IMG/VR virus record: IMGVR_UViG_3300047554_000187
Location: 1 to 49,037 of that record
Origin: a virus
DNA length: 49,037 bases
Strand: one strand, 5' to 3'
The notes beneath the pieces were generated by a model. The model ran no database searches and was not told the origin of the DNA. It saw only the letters and a list, made by a program, of their open reading frames with translations. Both the position numbers and the translations under genes were made by a program. Numbering within the stretch: position 1 is the stretch's first letter; each line of letters begins with the position of its first letter. Shown here one piece after another: positions 37,130 to 43,537 of the stretch.

Positions 37130-37491
37130 TGAAAAAGAAAAGAGCCTTGGATGACCAAGAGATTCGGGATATGATTTGCTACTACGCAAAATGCCAATCT
37201 TTAAGAGACTTTATAGACGAAAAAGTTGCTCCATCTAACTTCCATTACCAAAGAATCAAGCAGTATACAAACCTGCTAGTTAAAGAATTAGAGTCGCAAG
37301 TAGATGCACTGATTAAGGCAGGAGATGCAAACGATTCAATATCAGTAGTTGAGCAGTTTGTCGACGCATCTCAGCAGGCAGACCATCTATTCGAGATAGC
37401 ATTAAGACTAGAGTTATTAGAAGAGGACAAGAAAATAGAATGTGCAACCAGAGTATCAGCAATTTTTAAAGAATATGGAGTTGAAAAATAG
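37129..37491 (+). CDS. Protein of unknown function, 120 aa
   Basis: Helical and acidic (LEIALRLELLEEDKKIECAT region at the end). Starts on the stop of the preceding gene (TAATG) and overlaps the next by 17 bases. No family was recognised. Confidence 0.6.
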   Translation: MKKKRALDDQEIRDMICYYAKCQSLRDFIDEKVAPSNFHYQRIKQYTNLLVKELESQVDALIKAGDANDSISVVEQFVDASQQADHLFEIALRLELLEEDKKIECATRVSAIFKEYGVEK

Positions 37492-37825
37492 CGAAGTAGA
37501 ACAGACTACTATCTTTACAGATAGCGTGGTATTTGAAATCATCAAAGAGTTTGGTGAGAGAGCCGAGAAGGGTTACAATAAGTACGGAACTGATATGGAT
37601 AGAACAGACCTATCCGTAGCCGACTGGGCACAACATTTAAGAGAAGAATTGATGGATGGATTAGTCTATCTTACAAGATTAAAGAAAGATATTATTAAGT
37701 TAGAAGAAGAGTTAAAAGCCCGTCGGAATGACACTAAGTCAGAAGGTGAGCTTAGATTCTACGATGGCGCGGAATTTGTATCATATAAATACGTTACCCA
37801 ACCAAGCAAACAAAATAAAGATTAG
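37475..37825 (+). CDS. MazG-like / conserved phage protein (KYG...HxxEExxD), 116 aa
   Basis: Residues about 25-65 read ERAEKGYNKYGTDMDRTDLS, then WAQHLREELMDGLVYLTRLK. This 'KYG..(x)DR.DL....W..H..EE.MD...YL' pattern is shared by many small phage proteins that look like all-alpha NTP pyrophosphohydrolase (MazG-type) folds. Nucleotide-pool function is possible but unproven. ATG 37475 chosen over a GTG at 37442. Confidence 0.7.
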   Translation: MELKNSEVEQTTIFTDSVVFEIIKEFGERAEKGYNKYGTDMDRTDLSVADWAQHLREELMDGLVYLTRLKKDIIKLEEELKARRNDTKSEGELRFYDGAEFVSYKYVTQPSKQNKD

Positions 37826-37861
37826 TTGTTGATTTGATTTTCATAAGTGTGTGTGCGAAAA

Positions 37862-37890
37862 GGTAGCCTGTTATGCGGGCTATCTTTTTT
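37862..37890 (+). terminator. Intrinsic terminator
   Basis: GGTAGCC (37862-37868) / GGCTATC (37878-37884) with one G-U pair and a 9-base loop, then TTTTTT. It ends the operon of 35.9-37.8 kb. Confidence 0.8.
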
Positions 37891-37902
37891 TATTGTAAAC
37901 TA

Positions 37903-37934
37903 TTTGTTTTATAAAAATCAATAACTTATCTTTG
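37903..37934 (+). promoter_or_regulatory. Promoter of the SSB/recombination operon
   Basis: TTTG (37903-37906), 20 bases, TATCTTTG (37927-37934): perfect consensus, 13 bases after the terminator and 20 bases before ATG 37955. Confidence 0.75.
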
Positions 37935-37954
37935 TCAAAGAAATCAATCAAACA

Positions 37955-38134
37955 ATGAGAAAAACAAGATACAGCGATGTAGTCAGCAAGGCTGAGGTAC
38001 TCGCAAATGACCCAAACAGCTACACCAGAAGAGGTGCGCTAAAGTCCAAAGTACAGAGAAGATTAAGTAGAATGACTACTCGGATAGTATTCCTTACTCA
38101 GTTCGAACAACCTGAAGAAATTATTAACTATTAA
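37955..38134 (+). CDS. Small basic protein, 59 aa
   Basis: Arg/Lys-rich (RKTRYSDVVSKAEVLANDPN, TRRGALKSKVQRRLSRMTTR). First gene after a consensus promoter, followed by SSB. It may bind DNA or serve as a regulator. No family was recognised. Confidence 0.65.
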   Translation: MRKTRYSDVVSKAEVLANDPNSYTRRGALKSKVQRRLSRMTTRIVFLTQFEQPEEIINY

Positions 38135-38151
38135 ACCAAACAAATAAAAAT

Positions 38152-38859
38152 ATGGCACGTTCAGATGCTTACGCAAACACAGTACAATCACCAGTTAAGA
38201 AGTACCTTTCTTGGTCTTCTAATGAGAAATGTTTCACTTACTGGGACAAAGAGGCAAAGGAGAATAAGAAACTCCCATTACCTATCAAGTTTATTCACTA
38301 CGATGAGATGTCTACTATCAAGGGATGGCACGATGCATCTGGTTCAGGTATTTACTCTAATGAAGTAAAGAATACTAAGGCAGAACCTCTATCGGTTCGT
38401 GCGTTTAAGGGAGGCGAAATCGCTTCAGGCTTATACCAAGATATCAAAGGTAAAGTTAACTCAGCAGGAGGCGACTATTACGTTAGCTTGTACGCTGAAT
38501 TAGGTGGTGAAGTAGTTAACTTCTCATTCAAAGGCGCGGCTTTAATGAAATGGTCTGAGTTCTCTAAGGAGAATCGCAAGCAGTTCTTAGGTAACTACAT
38601 CAATGTTCTTTCAGCATCAGATGAGAAGAAAGGTTCTGTTAAGTATAGCGTACCTGTATTCACTATTGGAAACAACATTGATGCTTCTGTTAGCGAATTG
38701 TCTGATAAGAATTACGACAACTTAGTTGACTACTTTAAATCGCGCAAGGCAAACTCAGCTTCTTCTGCTGAAGAGGTTCAGAGCCACACCGCTGAGGCTA
38801 TCTTTGCGCCACAAGAACCAGTAGCTACATTTGATACATCAAGCGACTTACCTTTCTAA
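38152..38859 (+). CDS. ssb: Single-stranded DNA-binding protein, 235 aa
   Basis: An OB-fold-like beta region covers residues about 70-175 (SGLYQDIKGKVNSAGGDYYV, FKGAALMKWSEFSKENRKQF). A low-complexity linker (SASSAEEVQSHTAEA) leads to the acidic tip DTSSDLPF, the hallmark of proteins that use the SSB tail to recruit partners. It coats single-stranded phage DNA during replication and recombination. Longer than a bacterial SSB (about 178 aa), as in several Bacteroidota phages. The leader has AACCAAACA. Confidence 0.8.
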   Translation: MARSDAYANTVQSPVKKYLSWSSNEKCFTYWDKEAKENKKLPLPIKFIHYDEMSTIKGWHDASGSGIYSNEVKNTKAEPLSVRAFKGGEIASGLYQDIKGKVNSAGGDYYVSLYAELGGEVVNFSFKGAALMKWSEFSKENRKQFLGNYINVLSASDEKKGSVKYSVPVFTIGNNIDASVSELSDKNYDNLVDYFKSRKANSASSAEEVQSHTAEAIFAPQEPVATFDTSSDLPF

Positions 38860-38860
38860 G

Positions 38861-39331
38861 ATGAGCGAATTAGCAACACTAAAGAAAAGTACGATTGTCT
38901 CCGCTGATAAACGAGAAATGACAAACATTGTGAGCCAATATCTTGAGGATATGGCTTACAATGGCGGAGAACCTCTAAAAGACCTAGCGTTATGTAGAAA
39001 GTACATATTCTTGCTAGAGGAGTTAGAGAAGGGTCTTAAGGACTTTGCTATTAAGGAACTAGAAACATACGACAGAAATGAAACTGACGTACTAGGTACA
39101 ACTGTGAAGGCAGTAGAAGGTGGTGTTAGATGGGATTTTTCTGAGTCATCTGCTTGGGCTAGTCAAAAAGCTAAAGTAGACGCTGAGACTAAAAGACTTA
39201 AAGACATCGAAGCGTTCGCTAAGACGCTTAAGTCTAAGACTACAGTGGTAGACGAAGAAACAGGAGAGGCAGTAGAGTACTTTCCTCCAGCTAAAACAAG
39301 TTCAACATCAATCAGAGTAACCTTATCGTAA
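38861..39331 (+). CDS. Recombination/replication-associated protein, 156 aa
   Basis: ATG 38861 is 1 base after the ssb stop. Helical with a coiled coil (EELEKGLKDFAIKELETYDR, KAKVDAETKRLKDIEAFAKT) and a Ser/Thr-rich end (SSTSIRVTLS). Architecture resembles Siphovirus Gp157-like or Gam-like small phage proteins, but neither can be asserted. The operon suggests a DNA metabolism role. Confidence 0.6.
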   Translation: MSELATLKKSTIVSADKREMTNIVSQYLEDMAYNGGEPLKDLALCRKYIFLLEELEKGLKDFAIKELETYDRNETDVLGTTVKAVEGGVRWDFSESSAWASQKAKVDAETKRLKDIEAFAKTLKSKTTVVDEETGEAVEYFPPAKTSSTSIRVTLS

Positions 39332-39465
39332 TGGAAAGAACATTTAATGAGGTGTGGGACAATATAGGACAACAACTCTATAACCTACACCGCCAAAAGA
39401 TAGACTCAGCTAAGGCTAAGTTCGCCAAAGAGAAAGAAGATGATAAACATAATAAAAGAGATTAG
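39331..39465 (+). CDS. Small helical protein, 44 aa
   Basis: TAATG start, ends inside the next gene (26-base overlap). Lys-rich helix (RQKIDSAKAKFAKEKEDDKH). Position and coupling support a real gene. Confidence 0.55.
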   Translation: MERTFNEVWDNIGQQLYNLHRQKIDSAKAKFAKEKEDDKHNKRD

Positions 39466-39670
39466 GACTGAACTGGGTATGACTCAGGCAGTATTTGCTA
39501 GAGAGGCGGGATTCAATACCGTCCAGCAGATATCAGGACTAGAAAATAACCAACGAGGCATAGGATTCAATCTCCTAGGTAAGATGGTTAGAAACTTGTC
39601 CGCCAATGGTCACCCAATTAATCTCGACGTCAACTTAACCGTTGGAGAGAAGACACTAAGAATCCACTAA
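39440..39670 (+). CDS. Helix-turn-helix (XRE-like) regulator, 76 aa
   Basis: Residues 8-60 form a classic HTH_3 domain: IRTELGMTQAVFAREAGFNT, then VQQISGLENNQRGIGFNLLG. It probably represses or activates phage genes. Candidate sites are the inverted repeats at 28997 and 21747, but no direct link is visible. The short C-terminal tail (LDVNLTVGEKTL) could dimerise. Confidence 0.8.
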   Translation: MINIIKEIRTELGMTQAVFAREAGFNTVQQISGLENNQRGIGFNLLGKMVRNLSANGHPINLDVNLTVGEKTLRIH

Positions 39671-40071
39671 TGGTAATAGACGAAGAGATTGCAACAATTC
39701 AAATAGAATGGGAAGGGGTTGACCTGTCTCTTAACAAATGGTACGCGAACAGACACTGGTCGTTCCGTAACAAAGAGAAAGAGTTCTGGGCTAACCTCTT
39801 CCTTAAATTGCTTCCTAAGCGCACAAAAAAGATAGACAAGTATATTATCACAATGTACTTCAATAGTCGCTTAGACGCCAGCAATACCGTGCCTATGATT
39901 AAGATTCTAGAGGATACTATGAAGAAAGCTCACTACATTGTAGATGACTCCAAAAAATTCTGCAAAGGTATCCAAATTTACCCAGATGAAAGCCTAGGTA
40001 AGAAGCATTACAAGTTAACAGTTCACATCCTATCCTATGCAACCAAAGAAACTAAAGCTTATCGCGCCTGA
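39670..40071 (+). CDS. RusA-like Holliday junction resolvase, 133 aa
   Basis: The pattern LSLNKWYANRHWSFRNKEKE (substrate loop), SRLDASNTVPMIKILEDTMK (the D-x-x-N region) and HYIVDDSKKFCKGIQIY (the DD of the active site) follows RusA-type endodeoxyribonucleases, which cut branched phage DNA. The usual 'D.DN' reads 'D.SN' here, a conservative variation. Starts TAATG and overlaps the next gene by 35 bases. Confidence 0.65.
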   Translation: MVIDEEIATIQIEWEGVDLSLNKWYANRHWSFRNKEKEFWANLFLKLLPKRTKKIDKYIITMYFNSRLDASNTVPMIKILEDTMKKAHYIVDDSKKFCKGIQIYPDESLGKKHYKLTVHILSYATKETKAYRA

Positions 40072-40561
40072 CTCCTATCAAGAGAAGTTGGCGGATATGT
40101 TCTCTAAAGAAGTATTTAACACAAACATTGAAAAGTACATTGAACGCAAGCAGTCAGACGTTAAAAAGATTATAGCAGATATTTATATAGGTAAGATGGC
40201 GGAGTATGCGGTGTGGAATTACCTACAACGTGATGGTAAGGATGCTACGTTTCCCGACATAGCAATCTATCCTGCTAAGAAGAAATCTTACGACGCAGAT
40301 ATAACCTGCGGGGATATTAAGATTCACGTCAAGTCTTGTGTTGCAATGGGAGTTTATCCTATTAGTTGGGTGTTCCAACCTAACGACCCTGTTACAATTA
40401 ACCCGTCAAACAAAGACTTCCTAGCGCTTGTTTCCATTGAGGCAGATAATTCCTTTAACGCGTATTTTGTTAAGGCGGTAGATGTGCTAGAAATATACGA
40501 AGAGCCTAAGAAAGAAGGATTAGATAAAAAAGTTATTTACGAATCAACGTTATTACAATGA
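40037..40561 (+). CDS. PD-(D/E)XK endonuclease-like protein, 174 aa
   Basis: GKMAEYAVWNYLQRDG (about 52-67, helix with E), PDIAIYPAKKKSYDADITC (D near 84-88) and IKIHVKSC (HVKS as the xK site, near 98) make a restriction-endonuclease-like core. It may be a host-DNA-degrading nuclease or a recombination enzyme. It forms a pair with the RusA-like gene. Function inferred from the fold only. Confidence 0.65.
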   Translation: MQPKKLKLIAPDSYQEKLADMFSKEVFNTNIEKYIERKQSDVKKIIADIYIGKMAEYAVWNYLQRDGKDATFPDIAIYPAKKKSYDADITCGDIKIHVKSCVAMGVYPISWVFQPNDPVTINPSNKDFLALVSIEADNSFNAYFVKAVDVLEIYEEPKKEGLDKKVIYESTLLQ

Positions 40562-40707
40562 GCATACTTAAGAAAATGCATAAACAATGGTATCGACTTA
40601 ATAAAGATAACATCGACTATATCAAGCAGAAAAGAGATATACAGCAGCTATTAAAAATTGTAGAGTCTGTTGGTAAAATTTACAGTATTAAACCAGATAA
40701 GCAATGA
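40558..40707 (+). CDS. Small basic protein, 49 aa
   Basis: ATGA overlap at both ends; product is basic and helical (KKMHKQWYRLNKDNIDYIKQ). No family was recognised. Confidence 0.6.
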   Translation: MSILKKMHKQWYRLNKDNIDYIKQKRDIQQLLKIVESVGKIYSIKPDKQ

Positions 40708-40859
40708 AAATACAATTTATTAAGCTAGACGTAATCGTTGAATTTATACCAGCTATTACTTGGTATAGATGGGGTTATAGTCAAAAATGGCACGAGGGAA
40801 GCTTAACTCTTGCTTGGCTAATTTTTGCAATCAAAATTTATTATCATCCGAAAAAATGA
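40704..40859 (+). CDS. Small aromatic protein, 51 aa
   Basis: Contains WYRWGYSQKWHEGSLTLAWL and a short hydrophobic C-terminal part (AWLIFAIKIYY). ATGA overlaps with both neighbours. Possibly membrane associated. Confidence 0.6.
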   Translation: MKIQFIKLDVIVEFIPAITWYRWGYSQKWHEGSLTLAWLIFAIKIYYHPKK

Positions 40860-41101
40860 CAGACAGATACAAAGACGGCGAGCTATGGGAGCTAGAGAAT
40901 AGAATTTATAAATTAGATTTACCAGCAAGCGTAAAGACAGATACTATAGCATTATTTGTTGCCGAAGAAATTAAAAGAGAGGTTTACCATAACAAAGATA
41001 GGATGGATAGCTATAGATTCTGGGATGAAATTCAGAATCACATCTTTGAGAAACGAGCTGACTTAGAAAGAAGATTACAACAATTAAGAGATAAAAAATG
41101 A
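40856..41101 (+). CDS. Small helical protein, 81 aa
   Basis: ATG 40856 fits the ATGA coupling, so the frame start at 40787 is rejected. Charged coiled coil (FWDEIQNHIFEKRADLERRL). No family was recognised. Confidence 0.6.
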   Translation: MTDRYKDGELWELENRIYKLDLPASVKTDTIALFVAEEIKREVYHNKDRMDSYRFWDEIQNHIFEKRADLERRLQQLRDKK

Positions 41102-41244
41102 CAGCACTATTTACATTTTTGATTCCATTTGCAATAGCAATGGTCATTACCTACAACTGGGTTAAAGGCATAGAACATATGCAGAATAACCATCCTGATT
41201 ATAAGGGAGAAGATTTGTTTGATGAAGACGTAGATACAAAGTAA
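41098..41244 (+). CDS. Small single-TM phage protein (NHPDYKGED family), 48 aa
   Basis: One N-terminal helix (LFTFLIPFAIAMVITYNW) and the end HMQNNHPDYKGEDLF. This 'M..NHPDYKGEDF' tail recurs in short membrane proteins of many phages, including ones of enterobacteria. The stop codon abuts the stop of the opposing gene with no spacer. Confidence 0.75.
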   Translation: MTALFTFLIPFAIAMVITYNWVKGIEHMQNNHPDYKGEDLFDEDVDTK

Positions 41245-41514
41245 TTACTTCTTGCCTCCGCGCGCGCGTCTGTCGCCTGCAGTATCTGTCTTAGATGCTC
41301 TGTTAACAGATGCCTTCTTCATTACGATACCTTTCTTAGTGTGAGATGCGTCTAAGCCATCGCCATTACCATAAGTACCTCTATCGCGATTAACCTTAAC
41401 AAGTTCCGCTCTCTTAGCGCGTTGTTCTGGTTTAGCATTATGCTTTTTATCATACGCTAATTTTTTAGCATAGCTTTCAGGATTCTTCTTGTAGTACTCA
41501 GCTGATTTCTTCAT
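41245..41514 (-). CDS. Small basic late protein (NRDRGTYGNGDG family), 89 aa
   Basis: Contains KKHNAKPEQRAKRAELVKVN, RDRGTYGNGDGLDASHTKKG and ASVNRASKTDTAGDRRARGG. This composition (basic repeats, D-x-S-H, NR...GDRRARG) is that of a family of small late proteins in cyanophages and Bacteroidota phages, sometimes described as degenerate HNH-like. It probably binds DNA in the virion (inference). Start at ATG 41514 (MKKSAEYY) or 41526. Confidence 0.65.
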   Translation of the reverse strand: MKKSAEYYKKNPESYAKKLAYDKKHNAKPEQRAKRAELVKVNRDRGTYGNGDGLDASHTKKGIVMKKASVNRASKTDTAGDRRARGGKK

Positions 41515-41980
41515 CACGCTCAACATTATGTTTTGAAGCCACTAAGTTACACATTTTTATGAAGTAATCCTGAGAATAGGTGTACTTCATATAGTTAACG
41601 TCTTTGTGGACTATCTGTATATTGCTCTTAATGTATCCGATTGCGTTGTCTATTCTGTCAAGAGACGCAGTATCGTTAAACGAAATTGGGACACCTGTCA
41701 AGGCACAGACTTTATCCTGCGCGATGTAGATATCCCAAATTTCTTCTATTGTAATTGTAAACTCGTAGCCTCTCTGTGTTGCCCTTCTAACCTTCCCATT
41801 ATACCAAGCTGAAGGAATACCTTCGTGGTAATTATTAAGCCCTCTGAGGCGGTTAGAACAAGTCCTACAAGGAGTCTTTCTTTTTAATCCCCTGTTCCTT
41901 TCAGACAACTCTTTGTATGCCAGTTCTTTTTGGCATATTGGACATTGTCTTGTATATGGTTTATCAACCAGTATATCCAA
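41498..41980 (-). CDS. HNH endonuclease (homing type), 160 aa
   Basis: An N-terminal zinc finger has CPIC (C13, C16) and CRTC (C38, C41). The HNH region is VCALTGVPISF, SLDRIDNAIGYIKSN (D108, D111, N120) and IQIVHKDVNYMK (H125). It is typical of free-standing homing endonucleases that insert between phage genes. It overlaps both neighbouring late genes, 17 bases at each end, so it is translated as part of their operon. Confidence 0.88.
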   Translation of the reverse strand: MDILVDKPYTRQCPICQKELAYKELSERNRGLKRKTPCRTCSNRLRGLNNYHEGIPSAWYNGKVRRATQRGYEFTITIEEIWDIYIAQDKVCALTGVPISFNDTASLDRIDNAIGYIKSNIQIVHKDVNYMKYTYSQDYFIKMCNLVASKHNVERDEEIS

Positions 41981-42464
41981 GAGATTTGATGTGTGCTAAC
42001 ACTTTTTCATCAATTTGCTTTCTCGAAAGATTACCTGACTTTAAAAGCTCAGCTCTCTTCTCGTCTGCTTGCTCTCTAAAATAGAGCATCTTATTCAGTT
42101 CTGGCTCTGAGATATTTGGTCTCATTCTTGAGCGCTTAAACTTCATCATATCAGACTCAGCTTCAAATGCTTTCTCGGATGAGCCACCAAAGTCTTTAGG
42201 ATTTAATGCGGTATAGTCTCCTTTTAATAGAGCCTTATACGGGTCTTCTCCAGTTACTCCCGTAGGATTACCTGCGCTCATATTAGCTGTCATAGCGTTG
42301 AATTGCTTAACAGGTTGTCCTGCCTGCAGGTATTTAGCCTGAGCTGGAATTTGTGATGTAGCCTGAGCTTGTGACTGAGGTGACATTGCCACCATTGAGG
42401 ATTGAGACTGAACTGGGTCAGGGTCTACCCTGCTGAATAATAAATCTGATAGATTAGATAACAT
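41964..42464 (-). CDS. Late virion-associated protein candidate, 166 aa
   Basis: A Gln/Ser/Ala-rich, probably disordered first half (QSQSSMVAMSPQSQAQATSQ) precedes a charged helical second half (YFREQADEKRAELLKSGNLS). Such composition suits an internal virion or scaffolding-like protein. No family was recognised. Confidence 0.55.
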   Translation of the reverse strand: MLSNLSDLLFSRVDPDPVQSQSSMVAMSPQSQAQATSQIPAQAKYLQAGQPVKQFNAMTANMSAGNPTGVTGEDPYKALLKGDYTALNPKDFGGSSEKAFEAESDMMKFKRSRMRPNISEPELNKMLYFREQADEKRAELLKSGNLSRKQIDEKVLAHIKSLGYTG

Positions 42465-42465
42465 A

Positions 42466-42777
42466 TTATGAACCTTTAACCCACTTCTTAGAAGGGGATG
42501 CTGTTTTACTTGGAGACCATTTTACTTTGTTTGCCCAATAAGCGGCACTCATTTTTCCTTTAGCAATGTTCTTTGCGTGACGAGATTTAAACGCCTCACG
42601 CTGACCTGCAGTTTGGTTAGTCTTAACACCTGCTTGACCAAAGCGAATAAGTTTAACACGGTCTCCTTCTTTAGCTAAGACAATGTGAGACTTACCATTA
42701 TGAGTACTTCTCTTGGGCTTATTAACACCCGAGAGACCGTACTTTTCTAGTTTGTTTTTTATTGAATCGTTAATCAT
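42466..42777 (-). CDS. Small basic phage protein (RFGQ...HAKNIAKG...YWANKVKW family), 103 aa
   Basis: RVKLIRFGQAGVKT, SRHAKNIAKGKMSAAYWANK and VKW are characteristic of a small basic late protein present in many phages (seen in T4-like cyanophages and crAss-like phages), and possibly packaged with DNA. Function unproven. Its start codon overlaps the stop of the upstream 48-aa gene. Confidence 0.75.
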   Translation of the reverse strand: MINDSIKNKLEKYGLSGVNKPKRSTHNGKSHIVLAKEGDRVKLIRFGQAGVKTNQTAGQREAFKSRHAKNIAKGKMSAAYWANKVKWSPSKTASPSKKWVKGS

Positions 42778-42920
42778 TTCTTCTTAGCGGTTTTAGCGGC
42801 TTGCTTAAATTGCTTAGCTGTCGGAGCTCCCTTAGTGCCAGGAGTTCTCATTTTTTCTCCAGAACCAGCTTCAATTCGTTTCCGCTTAGCGAGAATATTA
42901 GCGTATAACCCATTCTTCAT
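42774..42920 (-). CDS. Small basic late protein (KRKRIEAGSGEKMRTPGTKGAP), 48 aa
   Basis: Contains ANILAKRKRIEAGSGEKM, RTPGTKGAPTAKQFKQAAKT. The pattern 'KRKRI..GSGE.MR.PG.KGAP' is common in short phage proteins and recurs in many environmental phage genomes. It overlaps the next ATG (ATGA). Probably virion- or DNA-associated. Confidence 0.75.
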   Translation of the reverse strand: MKNGLYANILAKRKRIEAGSGEKMRTPGTKGAPTAKQFKQAAKTAKKK

Positions 42921-42921
42921 A

Positions 42922-43389
42922 TTACTTAAAAGTTAAGCGGTATAGTGTTTGCTCCGTTAATGCTTTAATCTCATCTAAGATGTTTAATAAAGCAGTGTTG
43001 CCCATTACTAACATTCTAGCTTCTCCAGAGATGTATCCCTTAAATGAAGTTAAGAATGCTACAGGAGCGTCCATTGTATATGGCTTAACCTCAAGCTCGC
43101 AACCTAACATAATACGACCATAACAACCTTGGTATGCCTCAATGAATTTATCCATTAAGTCATTGAATCCTTCGTAGAACTCACCCATTGCCTCGTGCTC
43201 TGCGAAAGAAGAAGTTTGCCAATGGAAAACTTTTGCCTGCGCCGACGCTTCTAACATCTCACATAATAACTCTTCTTGAGGCGATTCGCCTGATTCAGAT
43301 TCGCCTGCAGGTTGTGAGTAATCACTCATTAATTTTGAGAATGCTTGCTTCTGAGCACCCATCTTCTGCATTTCTATTAAACTTGCCAT
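42922..43389 (-). CDS. Ferritin-like/Dps-like phage protein (DUF5856-type), 155 aa
   Basis: ATG 43389 (MASLIEMQKMGAQKQAFSKL) follows a purine-rich GAAGAAGAAGTAAT leader. The region AQAKVFHWQTSSFAEHEAMG, FYEGFNDLMDKFIEAYQGCY reads as a four-helix bundle. HWQ...EH.A...FY (H, E and D residues) resembles Dps/ferritin ligands; T4-like and crAss-like phages have such DUF5856 proteins. An iron-oxidising role for phage DNA protection is possible; function not proven. Confidence 0.7.
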   Translation of the reverse strand: MASLIEMQKMGAQKQAFSKLMSDYSQPAGESESGESPQEELLCEMLEASAQAKVFHWQTSSFAEHEAMGEFYEGFNDLMDKFIEAYQGCYGRIMLGCELEVKPYTMDAPVAFLTSFKGYISGEARMLVMGNTALLNILDEIKALTEQTLYRLTFK

Positions 43390-43390
43390 A

Positions 43391-43537
43391 TTACTTCTTC
43401 TTTTTCGATGCAAGATACTTAAAATAATTCACTTGTTTTTCACGCTTTTCTATACCTGCTTTAGTCTTAGCAGTTCCAAGGTTCTTGCCAGTTGTTTTGG
43501 ATACTAACTTGTAGCCTCCAGCGGTTTTCTTTATCAT
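43391..43537 (-). CDS. Small basic late protein, 48 aa
   Basis: MIKKTAGGYKLVSKTTGKNL, GTAKTKAGIEKREKQVNYFK, ending in a Lys run. The pattern 'K..GGY.LVSK..GKNLG...TK..A..R..QV.YFK' is common in phage proteins of this size. The ATG overlaps the stop of the large polyvalent gene (ATGA). Confidence 0.75.
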   Translation of the reverse strand: MIKKTAGGYKLVSKTTGKNLGTAKTKAGIEKREKQVNYFKYLASKKKK

